From positions 1-20,888 of the forward strand of contig JAAYAP010000034.1 of assembly GCA_012719315.1 (NCBI GenBank): a DNA stretch of 20,888 bases, written 5' to 3'. Position 1 is the first letter of the stretch. Each line of letters starts with the position of its first letter. Shown here piece by piece: positions 1 to 6,814 of the stretch. A model generated the notes under the pieces. That model saw only the letters and a program-made list of their open reading frames with translations, made no database searches and was not told the origin of the DNA. Source of the stretch: Methanobacteriota archaeon (GTDB lineage Archaea; Thermoplasmatota; Thermoplasmata; Methanomassiliicoccales; Methanomethylophilaceae). The translations under genes and the position numbers were made by a program.

Positions 1-70
1 CCACGCTCCGGGTGGAGACGATGACCGGCCGTGTGAATCCCGCCGCTTTCTCGCAGGCATCGGAGAACAT
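1..70 (-). CDS. 5' end of a gene running off the left edge (possible trypsin-like serine protease)
   Basis: Only the first 23 codons are in the window; the protein starts MFSDACEKAAGFTRPV. The start ATG at 70-68 is chosen because a TATA-like box (ATTTTATACT on the minus strand, 93-101) is centred 27 bases upstream, the same geometry as other first genes here, so the mRNA would be leaderless. An opening of the type 'acidic-A-CEKA-x-x-(F/Y)TRPVIVS' resembles, from memory, archaeal proteins that continue into a trypsin-like peptidase domain. The catalytic region is outside the window, so the function is a guess; existence of a coding start is much better supported. Confidence 0.5.
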   Translation of the reverse strand, partial: MFSDACEKAAGFTRPVIVSTRSV

Positions 71-92
71 GCCATCGGGTTAGGGCATGTCA

Positions 93-101
93 GTATAAAA
101 T
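93..101 (-). promoter_or_regulatory. TATA box of the leftmost partial gene
   Basis: The minus strand reads ATTTTATACT, centred 27 bases before the ATG at 70. No Shine-Dalgarno sequence precedes that ATG, which fits a leaderless transcript. Confidence 0.6.
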
Positions 102-138
102 CAATCTCGGTAGGATAAGCGGTTTGAAGACGGGATCG

Positions 139-162
139 GCGGGGAGGATCGCACCTCCCCGC
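139..162 (-). terminator. hairpin just after the 165-residue gene
   Basis: Bases 139-147 and 154-162 form a perfect 9-bp GC-rich stem (core GGGGAGG/CCTCCCC) with a 6-base loop, ten bases beyond the TGA of the minus-strand gene ending at 172. No long T tract follows on the minus strand, so it may protect the 3' end rather than terminate by itself. Confidence 0.4.
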
Positions 163-171
163 GGTCGTCCG

Positions 172-669
172 TCACTCGTTCTTGCCCAGAGCCTCCATGA
201 TCCTCGGCGAGTCGAGGATGGCGTTGCCGATGAGCGTGAGGATCTCCTCGTCGGCCAGGATGACCTCCAGGGCGTTCGTGTCCATCAGGGCGACCCTGCC
301 GACATGGATGACGTACTCCTTGGCGAGGTCGGTCGCGTACTGGGTCTTGATGCCCATGGCGATCTCCTCTTCCTGCCGGTCGTCCTCCGAGAGCAGCGGC
401 AGGTAGAACTCAGTGTAGATCGCCGCCGATTCCGGCGGCAGCGAGGCTATGTCGTAGATGTTCCCGGTCATGTCCCTGGAACCGTCGCTGAGATCCTCGA
501 CGATGGTCTTGTATCCCGCGATGTCGTTGTTGAGGAACTCGATCACGTTCAGATACCGCTCCACATCGTCGCCTATCGTCCCGGCTGCCTCTTTGTCGAA
601 ATCGTCGATCTCCATCACCTTGCGCCCGATCACCGAGCGCAGCAGCCTGACCTGCTCCTTGATACTCAT
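172..669 (-). CDS. hypothetical protein, 165 aa, no recognised family
   Basis: I do not recognise this protein. It is acidic and looks mostly alpha-helical and soluble, with no signal peptide, membrane segment, cysteine cluster or obvious catalytic motif. The start is uncertain. ATG 669 (MSIKEQVRLL) is preceded by a purine-rich GGATGGGGG that could act as a ribosome site; ATG 681 and GTG 702 are in-frame alternatives, and the extra residues (MDGG) look unconserved. Two TATA-like boxes lie upstream on the minus strand (GACTATAA at 737-744, GTATAG near 702-707), so it is probably transcribed separately from the Sel1 genes behind it. It ends in TGA, followed by a 9-bp hairpin. Confidence 0.75.
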   Translation of the reverse strand: MSIKEQVRLLRSVIGRKVMEIDDFDKEAAGTIGDDVERYLNVIEFLNNDIAGYKTIVEDLSDGSRDMTGNIYDIASLPPESAAIYTEFYLPLLSEDDRQEEEIAMGIKTQYATDLAKEYVIHVGRVALMDTNALEVILADEEILTLIGNAILDSPRIMEALGKNE

Positions 670-736
670 GCCCCCATCCATTTTGAACACACTTCCCGGC
701 ACTATACGGCCTTCGATACAGTACCGATGCGCGCGG

Positions 737-744
737 TTATAGTC
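737..744 (-). promoter_or_regulatory. probable TATA box of the 165-residue gene
   Basis: The minus strand reads GACTATAA within GATAAAGACTATAACC. Initiation about 26 bases downstream would give a leader of about 45 bases carrying the GGATGGGGG ribosome site. A weaker TATA-like CCGTATAGTG lies nearer, at 700-709. Confidence 0.4.
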
Positions 745-791
745 TTTATCACTGCCCGCGCGGCCGCGGAGGCCCCGCCGGCCTCACGCTG

Positions 792-1451
792 TCAGTACCG
801 CTTGTCCCGCGGGACCCATCGCACCGGTTTCCCGCAGTGGGGGCACTCGGTCAGGGTCAGGTCGTTGCCGTCCTCGTCCTCGCCGATCAGCTGCGGGCCG
901 GCGAAGGTGTCCATGACCACGACGGTCTCGTTGACCATGTCGTCGAACATGGGCTGGCAGCAGGCGGCCATGACATCCACTTCCGAGACCTCGAGGTTCA
1001 GCAGCGGGCGGCTCTTGAGCGCCTTGACGCGTTCCATGGTGATGATGTCGTTCACCCGTTCCGCCTCCTCCTCGGCGCCGGGATAGCCGACGCCAGCGGC
1101 GTAGGCCAGGAGCTTGACCGCCTCGTACAGGTCGGCCTCCACGCCGACCCCCTGCTCGTACATCAGGGCGAGGTGGTACATGGCGTTGGGATCCATCGCC
1201 TTGGCGGCCTCCGACAGGTAGGCGTAGGCCTTCGCGGCATCGACCTCGACGCCGTCGCCGGTCAGGTGCATGATGCCCAGCTCGCGTTTCGCGGGCAGGA
1301 AGCCCAGGTCGACCGCTTTCCTGAACCAGGCCGCAGCCTCGCCGTAGTCGACGGCGACACCGTCGTGCCCGAGGCAGTAGGCGATCCCCACTTTGTACTG
1401 TGCTTCGGCGTCGCCTTCCTCGGCGAGTCTCATCATCGATTCGGGTATCAT
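792..1451 (-). CDS. Sel1-repeat protein with C-terminal CPHCG tail, 219 aa
   Basis: Residues 1 to about 130 hold roughly three Sel1-type TPR repeats, recognised by the recurring A-x-x-x-L-G-x-x-Y/H-x-x-G-x-G-V pattern, for example at EAQYKVGIAYCLGHDGVAV. Such solenoids scaffold protein-protein contacts. The last third is not Sel1: it contains two adjacent cysteines (MAACCQPMFDD) and ends with a CPHCGKP knuckle that could be half of a zinc site, with no second CxxC visible. No signal peptide or membrane segment is present. The ATG at 1451 follows an AGGAGG ribosome site that overlaps the end of the upstream Sel1 gene, and the gap is 3 bases, so the two are co-transcribed. Partner or target is unknown. 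Confidence 0.85.
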   Translation of the reverse strand: MIPESMMRLAEEGDAEAQYKVGIAYCLGHDGVAVDYGEAAAWFRKAVDLGFLPAKRELGIMHLTGDGVEVDAAKAYAYLSEAAKAMDPNAMYHLALMYEQGVGVEADLYEAVKLLAYAAGVGYPGAEEEAERVNDIITMERVKALKSRPLLNLEVSEVDVMAACCQPMFDDMVNETVVVMDTFAGPQLIGEDEDGNDLTLTECPHCGKPVRWVPRDKRY

Positions 1452-1454
1452 CTC

Positions 1455-2381
1455 TCATTCCTCCTTTGCGTCCTCATCTTCTCCGTCCTTCCCGTGTCTG
1501 TCGAGGTCCTCGAGCAGCTTGACCGCCGAGTAGCTCCCGCCGTCCTTGGCGAGGTTCAGCCATCGTCTGCCTTCGACTTCGTCCTTCCCGGTGCCGAAAC
1601 CGTCCAGGTAGTAGCATCCGAGGCAGTACATCGACTCCGGGTGCCCGGAGGTCGCGGCCTTGGTGAACCATTCGAACGAGGCTTCCGGATCCTGCGGCAG
1701 ATCGGCGGAGGTGTTGTAATACAGGATGCCGAGCCTGTCCATCGCCTGCGCATCGCCGTGCGCCGCCGCCATCCTGTAGTACTCGGCGGCCTTGACCCGG
1801 TCCTCGGCGGTGCCTCTGCCGATCTCGTAGCAGGCGCCCGCCTGGTACATGGCGTTGACGCTGCCGTCCTCGGCGGCCTGGCGGTACATCTGCAGGGCCA
1901 TCTTCTCATCCTGCTTGACGCCCAGCCCCTCCTGGTGCAGGTAGGCGAGGGAGTTCCTGGCTTCGGGGAAGCCCCGGTCGGAGGCGTTGCGCAGCCACTT
2001 CGCCGCCTTGCCGTAGTTCTGCTTGGTGGCGATCCCGTCCATGTACATGACGCCCAGGTAGAACTGCGCCTCGGGCAGACCGGCCTTGGCGCCCTTCTGC
2101 GAGTACCTGAAGGCGGTCTCCTCGTCCATGTTCGGGTAATCCTCGGTGAACAGGAGCTTGACCAGATGGGTCATCGCCTCTGGGTTGCCGGCCTCGGCCG
2201 CGGCCTCGAGGTAATCATAGCCCTTCTGCACATCCTGTTCGATCTCCCACCCGTACAGGTAGGCCATGCCGAGGGCGAACCGTCCTTCGGGCAGGCCGAG
2301 ATCGGCGAGGGCGATGATCTCGTCGATGTTCATCTCGACCTCGCCGTCGTCGGCCTCGAACACGAACTTCTTGTCGGTCAT
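1455..2381 (-). CDS. Sel1-repeat protein, 308 aa
   Basis: The protein (MTDKKFVFEADDG...) is almost entirely Sel1/TPR-like repeats, about seven of them, with the motif seen clearly at AQFYLGVMYMDGIA, AMYQAGACYEIGRG and SMYCLGCYYLDGFGTG, and ends in a highly acidic tail (DGEDEDAKEE). No signal peptide is visible, so it should be cytoplasmic; the role is presumably scaffolding or regulation by protein contact. The reading frame stays open 79 codons further upstream, but that stretch is arginine-rich and implausible. ATG 2381 has a TATA box centred 27 bases before it, so it is taken as a leaderless start. It is first in a two-gene operon with the shorter Sel1 gene and divergent from the SMR pair. 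Confidence 0.9.
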   Translation of the reverse strand: MTDKKFVFEADDGEVEMNIDEIIALADLGLPEGRFALGMAYLYGWEIEQDVQKGYDYLEAAAEAGNPEAMTHLVKLLFTEDYPNMDEETAFRYSQKGAKAGLPEAQFYLGVMYMDGIATKQNYGKAAKWLRNASDRGFPEARNSLAYLHQEGLGVKQDEKMALQMYRQAAEDGSVNAMYQAGACYEIGRGTAEDRVKAAEYYRMAAAHGDAQAMDRLGILYYNTSADLPQDPEASFEWFTKAATSGHPESMYCLGCYYLDGFGTGKDEVEGRRWLNLAKDGGSYSAVKLLEDLDRHGKDGEDEDAKEE

Positions 2382-2402
2382 GATACGGCGTGACTCAGTG
2401 CG

Positions 2403-2413
2403 GATATATTTAT
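2403..2413 (-). promoter_or_regulatory. TATA box of the Sel1 operon
   Basis: The minus strand reads AATAAATATATCC, centred 27 bases before ATG 2381. It is the most consensus-like TATA box in the window. Confidence 0.7.
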
Positions 2414-2579
2414 TGTTTGAAGGATACGACCCGGGATCATGCGCGTGCGGGAGCCGGTGCGGCCGTCCGCGGCGTATCGTCGGGGTCGACGCGGATGCCC
2501 GTCCGGCGGACGGACGGTGCATCATCGATCGCACGCGGATCGACTGCCGAGACCTTCGGCGACCGACGTATCCAGGCAA

Positions 2580-2588
2580 AGTTATATC
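2580..2588 (+). promoter_or_regulatory. TATA box of the SMR pair
   Basis: AAAGTTATATCAC is centred about 27 bases before ATG 2612, predicting a leaderless mRNA. This leaves no room for a guanidine riboswitch leader between promoter and gene. Confidence 0.65.
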
Positions 2589-2611
2589 ACGCCGTACCGG
2601 GATATGTCCGC

Positions 2612-2947
2612 ATGACATTCGGGTGGTTGTATCTGATCGCAGCCAGCATCCTCGAGCCGTGTTGGGTCATCACACTGGAGAAGGCGGACGGTTTCAAGAA
2701 GCGTTCATGGGGGGTTCTGACCGTGGTGCTCATCTTGGCCTGCCTGTACCTGCTGGCGCTCGCCGTCGCCGAGATCGGCCCGGGGATCTCGTACGCGATC
2801 CTCGCCGGCATCGGCGCGGCCATGGTCGTCGGCATCAGCGTCGTCCTCTACAAGGAGAAGGTGACGCCGGTCAGGCTGCTGTTCGTATCGATGATCGTCA
2901 TCGGCGTGATCGGTGTGCGGCTGGCTTCCGGAGGGATGCTGTCATGA
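2612..2947 (+). CDS. SMR family transporter, subunit 1 (Glu-containing), 111 aa
   Basis: This has the length and four-helix pattern of a small multidrug resistance protein, a proton-coupled exporter of cations (quaternary ammonium compounds or guanidinium) that works as an antiparallel dimer in the membrane. The essential membrane glutamate is present at residue 15, in SILEPCW, aligning with E13/E14 of Gdx/EmrE. Later landmarks are GISYAILAGIGA in helix 3 and the LYKEKVTPVRL turn before helix 4. The reading frame extends 74 codons upstream, but the TATA box 27 bases before ATG 2612 and the family's usual start fix this start. It overlaps the second SMR gene by the four bases ATGA, so the two are translationally coupled and probably form a heterodimer. 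Confidence 0.92.
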   Translation: MTFGWLYLIAASILEPCWVITLEKADGFKKRSWGVLTVVLILACLYLLALAVAEIGPGISYAILAGIGAAMVVGISVVLYKEKVTPVRLLFVSMIVIGVIGVRLASGGMLS

Positions 2948-3306
2948 GATCGGATACCGCTTACGGCTGGACGCTGATCATCCTCGGCGGCGTGTTCCAG
3001 ATCGTGTGGGCGATCGGCTTGGATTACACGAACGGCTTCACCCATCTCCTCTGGGATGCGCTTGTCGTGGTCTTCGTCTTCCTCAGCATCTGGTGCCTCT
3101 CGGCCGCGATGAGGACGGACATCCCGGTGAGCACGGCTTACACCGTGTGGATCGGCTTGGGCGTGGTCGGCACGATCGTCGTGTCGGCGATCCTCGGTCT
3201 GGAAGCGATCAACGTCTTCACGGCCGTGTTCCTGGCGGTGATCGTCGCCGGCGTCGTCGGCCTGAAGATGACGCAGGAACGGACGGAGATCGCCGAGCAG
3301 CTCTGA
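2944..3306 (+). CDS. SMR family transporter, subunit 2 (Gdx/SugE-like, Glu replaced by Gln), 120 aa
   Basis: This is the second SMR subunit, closest in appearance to the guanidinium exporter Gdx/SugE: VWAIGLDYTNGFTHL in helix 1 matches the Gdx pattern VWAVGLKYTHGFS, and TAYTVWIGLGVVGT matches the helix 3 motif. The residue aligned with the family's proton- and substrate-binding glutamate is glutamine 19 (codon CAG at 2998-3000, within VFQIVW). A subunit without the carboxylate cannot exchange protons as a normal homodimer, which points to obligate pairing with the upstream subunit that keeps its glutamate. The start ATG lies inside the stop of the upstream gene (ATGA). The actual substrate is not known. 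Confidence 0.92.
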   Translation: MRSDTAYGWTLIILGGVFQIVWAIGLDYTNGFTHLLWDALVVVFVFLSIWCLSAAMRTDIPVSTAYTVWIGLGVVGTIVVSAILGLEAINVFTAVFLAVIVAGVVGLKMTQERTEIAEQL

Positions 3307-3553
3307 CGCGCGGACGTGCGCGGACGACAGCATCGTTTGGTTGGGCATATCACGACAGGTCACCGGCCTCGGTTTGTGCCAAGGCGAATCCGAAGCCTTT
3401 CTGCCCGACTCCCTTCGCTGAGTAGAAGTAGACTGTATCAACCGCTGATTCGGCGACGACAGCGGCGTCTTTCGTTGCTTCCCGTATGCCGGACCTGTCA
3501 GAGCGTGGACCATCATCTATTCGGATCGCTATAATGCTGGTCAGAATTTTTCT
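3307..3553 (+). other. intergenic stretch with no recognised gene
   Basis: I see no credible coding sequence, tRNA or strong structure here. Open frames across it are arginine/proline-rich or lack a start signal. Base composition begins to fall from the GC-rich background toward the AT-rich segment that follows. Confidence 0.5.
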
Positions 3554-3655
3554 ATGAGCAGTTCATATGCACCGCCGACGGATGTAAACCGACAGGCAGG
3601 TCTAGGTCCTTATCTTTCCGGAGATGATCTTCTTCTGCCCGTAATTCCCGGATGA
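3554..3655 (+). CDS. possible mini-ORF A, 33 aa
   Basis: ATG 3554 opens a 33-codon frame (MSSSYAPPTDVNRQAGLG..., ending DDLLLPVIPG) that stops with TGA inside the left arm of the long inverted repeat. A TATA-like CTATAATG lies about 22 bases upstream, slightly closer than at other genes. The ATG of mini-ORF B overlaps its stop in the arrangement ATGA, as in coupled genes. No family recognised. It could be a real microprotein, the remnant of a broken gene, or chance. Confidence 0.22.
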   Translation: MSSSYAPPTDVNRQAGLGPYLSGDDLLLPVIPG

Positions 3656-3694
3656 CGAACTACAATTGTATGGCTCGTCATCCGGGAATTACGG
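3639..3694. repeat. 20-bp perfect inverted repeat with palindromic loop
   Basis: Left arm 3639-3658 (CCGTAATTCCCGGATGACGA) is the exact reverse complement of right arm 3675-3694. The 16-base spacer contains the perfect palindrome TACAATTGTA at 3661-3670. No T tract follows on either strand, so it is not an ordinary intrinsic terminator. It sits in AT-rich DNA between convergent genes and could be a miniature mobile or extragenic palindromic element, an RNA hairpin, or a protein-binding site. Confidence 0.85.
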
Positions 3695-3768
3695 ATTCAG
3701 GTCAAGAACAATATGTTTCGGTGCTGAAGACACTCGAACAGATCGCTTTGAACCCTTTTCGAACATGA
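3652..3768 (+). CDS. possible mini-ORF B, 38 aa
   Basis: ATG 3652 overlaps the stop of mini-ORF A by ATGA and opens a 38-codon frame (MTNYNCMARHPGITDSG..., ending TLEQIALNPFRT) that stops with TGA. Its composition looks more protein-like than the shadows in the window, with a plausible amphipathic helix near YVSVLKTLEQIAL. It crosses the whole inverted repeat, which would fold its mRNA. No family recognised; a remnant of a decayed gene is equally possible. Confidence 0.25.
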   Translation: MTNYNCMARHPGITDSGQEQYVSVLKTLEQIALNPFRT

Positions 3769-3828
3769 GATAAACAAAGTGATAATAAGAACATAGTCCG
3801 AATTATGTACAACAATCGGCGTAAATGC

Positions 3829-3848
3829 TGTCAAACTCGCGTTTGACA
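3829..3848. repeat. short inverted repeat TGTCAAAC-TCGC-GTTTGACA
   Basis: The 8-bp arms at 3829-3836 and 3841-3848 are exact reverse complements around a 4-base centre. This could be a regulator-binding site or small RNA hairpin. No gene start lies close enough to assign it. Confidence 0.4.
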
Positions 3849-3892
3849 ACAAGTAAATTGATTCAATAATTAGTATAAGCTTTCCAGTTGAA

Positions 3893-3941
3893 TTTTCTTA
3901 AAAATAAAAATCAACTGTCGAACTCAGGTCACAGTTGATTT
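3893..3941 (-). terminator. terminator of the pyridoxal kinase-GNAT-YgiQ-metalloprotein operon
   Basis: On the minus strand an 11-bp perfect stem (arms 3931-3941 and 3908-3918) is followed directly by a run reading TTTTTATTTTTAAG. The upstream arm overlaps the TGA at 3929-3931 and the last codons of the metalloprotein gene. A third, imperfect copy of the arm (AGTTGAATTTT, 3886-3896) could form a competing hairpin with 3907-3916. Confidence 0.6.
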
Positions 3942-4618
3942 CTAATCGGTACTTGCGTAAAATGTCGTAGGAACCTCTCCGCTTCCTCCTTGCGCGGGAA
4001 CGCCGCCTCCATGGCGTTGAACCCGCGGTCGTGCGGTCTCCGGAAGGGATGCGGACCCCGGATCAGATGCAGGATCTCGTGGAACACGACGTAATCCAAG
4101 ACGTGCTCCGGCACATCGGGATCGTCGAGCAGACAGGAGACGGCGATCACCCGCATCGACACGGCACAATAGCCGATCCTCTGCCTGTTGGGCCTCCTGG
4201 TCCAGGTGAAGCGGGCGTCCCCGACGTCGTCGGCTCCGATCAGATCCGCGTCGATCAGCCGCCTGACCGCATCCCGCAGGTCGTGATGCGTCCCGACCGG
4301 GGTCCCCGCGAGGTTCCTGCTGCGGGCCAGGAAGAGATCCTGTTTCCCGACGGTGAAGCCCTCGCACGCCATCCACTCCGTGTACAGCGGAGTCGGCGGG
4401 CGGTCGCGTTTGCGCATGGCCGCGGCGACGAACTCCAGTATGACCGCGTCCGGCGCGTCGGCGAGGTAGTCGGACAGGCCGATCTCGATGCCCCCGGCGG
4501 TCATCGACCAGCACACCGACGGATCGCGCGTCCCTCTGAAGTACGCCTTCACCCCGCCGTAGGTCTCGGTCAAGGGGGCGAGCGCCGCCGTCAGCTCAGC
4601 GTCGTCTCTTCGGCGCAC
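3929..4618 (-). CDS. SprT/YgjP-like zinc metalloprotein, 229 aa
   Basis: Near the C-terminus is a zinc-metallopeptidase motif: H180-E181-x-x-H184 in VVFHEILHLIRG, followed by a third likely ligand H196 in RPHDRGFNAME, an arrangement like SprT and YgjP/WSS-type proteases (HExxH, then H-x-x-x-F). The first 140 residues show no motif I recognise. No signal peptide, so cytoplasmic; substrate unknown. The start is GTG 4618, with GGGAG about 10 bases upstream, and overlaps the 3' end of the YgiQ gene by 23 bases, suggesting translational coupling. It is last in the operon, and its stop lies in the terminator stem. Family assignment to SprT versus YgjP is uncertain; metal-binding character is well supported. 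Confidence 0.8.
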   Translation of the reverse strand: MRRRDDAELTAALAPLTETYGGVKAYFRGTRDPSVCWSMTAGGIEIGLSDYLADAPDAVILEFVAAAMRKRDRPPTPLYTEWMACEGFTVGKQDLFLARSRNLAGTPVGTHHDLRDAVRRLIDADLIGADDVGDARFTWTRRPNRQRIGYCAVSMRVIAVSCLLDDPDVPEHVLDYVVFHEILHLIRGPHPFRRPHDRGFNAMEAAFPRKEEAERFLRHFTQVPIRNQL

Positions 4619-6353
4619 GTTTCCCGTCTCCCGGGCCGACGATCCCCTTCTGCCGCTGGCGCATCTGCACCGAGTGTTCGGCCTTGATGTCCGCCGTGTC
4701 CTCGATGTTCCTGCGTGTATGGTACATCATCGTCGAGCGCGTCGAGGGGGTCGGCGTGAAGACCTGGATCTGCTCGGGCTGCATCCGCAGCTCGTCACGT
4801 ATGAACGCATCCAGTTCGCGCATGTCGTTCTCGTAGCATCCCGGGTGGGCGGCCATGAAGTAGTAGGTGAGGTACTGGTCCCGGCCGGACTTGCGGTTGG
4901 CCTCGTCGAACATATCCTTGAAATCCAGCAGCACGTTGGAATCCGGTTTGCCCATCAGCTCCAGCACGCGTTTGGACACATGCTCGGGGGCGATCTTCAG
5001 CTGCCCCGAGATGTGGCCGTCCGTCAGGCATTCCAGGTAATCCCTGCCGAAGGCCCGGTCGAAGACGACCATGTCGTGCCTCACGCCCGAGGCGACGAAG
5101 ACCTTCCTGACGCCCGGCACGGCGGCGATCCGCTTCAGCAACCCGATCTGCGGGCGGTGGTCCAGCGGCAGCTTGTCGCAGGGCCGCGGGAGCAGGCAGT
5201 GCCGGTCCTTGCACGCGCCCATCACCTGCTTGCGGGTGCATTCGATGCCGTACATGTTGGCGGTCGGCCCGCCGACGTCACGGATGACGCCGTCGAAGCC
5301 CGGTGCCGCCGCCAGGCGTTCGGCCTCGGCGACGATCGAGTCGGCGGTCCGGGAGACCACCGTCCGGCCCTGGTGGACGGCGATGGCGCAGAAGGAGCAG
5401 TCGCCGTAGCATCCGCGGTGGGTGACGATCGAGTTCCCGATCGTGTCCATCGCCCTGACCTCCCCCTGCTCCGCGTAGTAGGGATGCACCGCACGCATGT
5501 ACCCGAGCGAGTGCACCCGGTCGAGCTCCTCGGGTGTCAGGTACCGCTGCGGCGGGTTCTGCACCAGATAGCGTCCGGCATGCGCTTGCACCAGGCCCTT
5601 GGCGGTGACCGGATCGCAGTTGTCCATGAACATCCTGGTCATCCTGACGAAGTCGGGGTTCTTCTCCCGTCCGTCGCTCACCGCTTCGTAAGCCGGCAGC
5701 TCCGCGTAGCCGTCGGGGACCGTCGGCGACATGTAGCAGATCCCGCGGATGCCCTTCCAGTCCCGTCCGTCGCGCAGCGCCTGCGCCAGCTCCAGATTGG
5801 AGAGCTCGGCCATGCCGTAGGTGATGATGTCCGCTTTGGCGTCGAGCAGGATCGACCGGCGCACCGAGTCCGACCAGAAATCGTAATGCGCGATGCGCCT
5901 GAGGCTGGCTTCGATGCCGCCGAGGACGATCGGCGCGCCCTTGCAATGCTTCTTGATGAGGTTGGTGTAGGCGATGCAGGCCCGGTCCGGACGGCGGTCG
6001 TTGACGCCGCCCGGCGTGAAGTCGTCCTCCTTCCTGAACTTGCGGGTCGGGGTGTAGTTGGCGACCATGGAGTCGACGCTGCCGGCGGTCACCGACCAGA
6101 ACAGCCTCGGCTTGCCGAGGCGGGCGATGTCGGCGGCGGAGGACAGGTCGGGCTGGCAGATGATGCCCACTCTGAACCCGTTGTCGGCCAGGTGCCGTCC
6201 GATCACCGCGGCGCCGTTGTAGGCCGAGTCGATGTAGGTGTCACCCGAGACGATGATGATGTCGAGCGCATCCCAGCCCAGTCGTCCGACCTCCTCGGCC
6301 GTCGTGGGCAGGAACCCGCGTCCTTCAGTAGACATGCTCGTAGATGTGGTCAT
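4596..6353 (-). CDS. ygiQ: YgiQ family radical SAM protein, 585 aa
   Basis: The N-terminal region (about residues 14-290) matches the YgiQ radical SAM N-terminal domain, with LPTTAEEV near the start and the GGIEASLRRIAHYDFWSD block at 145-162. The radical SAM cluster motif is C315-x-x-x-C319-x-x-C322 in HRGCYGDCSFCAI, binding a 4Fe-4S cluster and S-adenosylmethionine. The C-terminal part carries the characteristic FTPTPSTRSTMMYHTR, and the protein ends in a basic tail. The reaction of YgiQ proteins is not established. Start ATG 6353 has GAAGGA shortly upstream; ATG 6335 is an alternative with a weaker site. Either start overlaps the stop of the GNAT gene, and the 3' end overlaps the metalloprotein gene. 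Confidence 0.93.
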   Translation of the reverse strand: MTTSTSMSTEGRGFLPTTAEEVGRLGWDALDIIIVSGDTYIDSAYNGAAVIGRHLADNGFRVGIICQPDLSSAADIARLGKPRLFWSVTAGSVDSMVANYTPTRKFRKEDDFTPGGVNDRRPDRACIAYTNLIKKHCKGAPIVLGGIEASLRRIAHYDFWSDSVRRSILLDAKADIITYGMAELSNLELAQALRDGRDWKGIRGICYMSPTVPDGYAELPAYEAVSDGREKNPDFVRMTRMFMDNCDPVTAKGLVQAHAGRYLVQNPPQRYLTPEELDRVHSLGYMRAVHPYYAEQGEVRAMDTIGNSIVTHRGCYGDCSFCAIAVHQGRTVVSRTADSIVAEAERLAAAPGFDGVIRDVGGPTANMYGIECTRKQVMGACKDRHCLLPRPCDKLPLDHRPQIGLLKRIAAVPGVRKVFVASGVRHDMVVFDRAFGRDYLECLTDGHISGQLKIAPEHVSKRVLELMGKPDSNVLLDFKDMFDEANRKSGRDQYLTYYFMAAHPGCYENDMRELDAFIRDELRMQPEQIQVFTPTPSTRSTMMYHTRRNIEDTADIKAEHSVQMRQRQKGIVGPGDGKRAPKRRR

Positions 6354-6813
6354 GCATGACGTATCCTTCGCCGATGTCGACGATCGAATCGCGTTCGGCG
6401 ATCGTGAACCCGTTCTTCTCGTAGGTGGCGATCGCCCCCTCGTTGCGGACGTTGACCCGCAGGTACATCCGCTTCAGCCCCAGGTCCCTGCCGATCCTCA
6501 GCATCTCCTGCAGCGCCTGCGAGCCCAGGCCCTTGCCCCTGAATCCGCTGTGGATGTAGAGCCTCCCCATGAACAGCGCGTCTTCCTCGGGACGGATGGC
6601 GAAGTACCCCGCCTTCCGGTCGCCGTCGAAGATGAATCCGTATTGGAAGCCCTCGTCCATCTGCTGCCGGATGCTGCGGGCGGTCTGGAACTTCATGATC
6701 ATGTACTCTGTCTGCTTCAACCCGATGATGCTCGGGAAATACTCGTGCCAGATCTCGTTGGCCATCCGAGCGATCTCGTCCGCCTCCGACTTGTTCGCGA
6801 ATGTCAGTGCCAT
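6325..6813 (-). CDS. GNAT family N-acetyltransferase, 162 aa
   Basis: Length and order of elements match a single GNAT domain, which transfers acetyl from acetyl-CoA to an amine. Acetyl-CoA-binding motif A is visible as LYIHSGFRGKGLGSQAL (the R/Q-x-x-G-x-G/A loop at residues 92-97), followed by motif B YLRVNVRNEGAIATYEKNGF near 117-136, where the asparagines and the tyrosine are typical. The substrate cannot be told from sequence; it could be a small amine, a peptide N-terminus or PLP-related chemistry given its neighbour. The start is well fixed by a strong GGAGGG site 5 bases before ATG 6813. It lies 1 base after the pyridoxal kinase stop and overlaps the YgiQ gene downstream. Confidence 0.9.
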   Translation of the reverse strand: MALTFANKSEADEIARMANEIWHEYFPSIIGLKQTEYMIMKFQTARSIRQQMDEGFQYGFIFDGDRKAGYFAIRPEEDALFMGRLYIHSGFRGKGLGSQALQEMLRIGRDLGLKRMYLRVNVRNEGAIATYEKNGFTIAERDSIVDIGEGYVMHDHIYEHVY

Positions 6814-6814
6814 C

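Noticed and set aside
1455..2618. The longer 387-codon version of the Sel1 protein
   Set aside because: The extra N-terminal 79 codons are arginine-rich and cross the TATA box that sits 27 bases before ATG 2381.
3316..3534. 72-codon open frame after the SMR genes
   Set aside because: Arginine- and serine-rich, no TATA box or ribosome site at the right distance, and no protein-like pattern.
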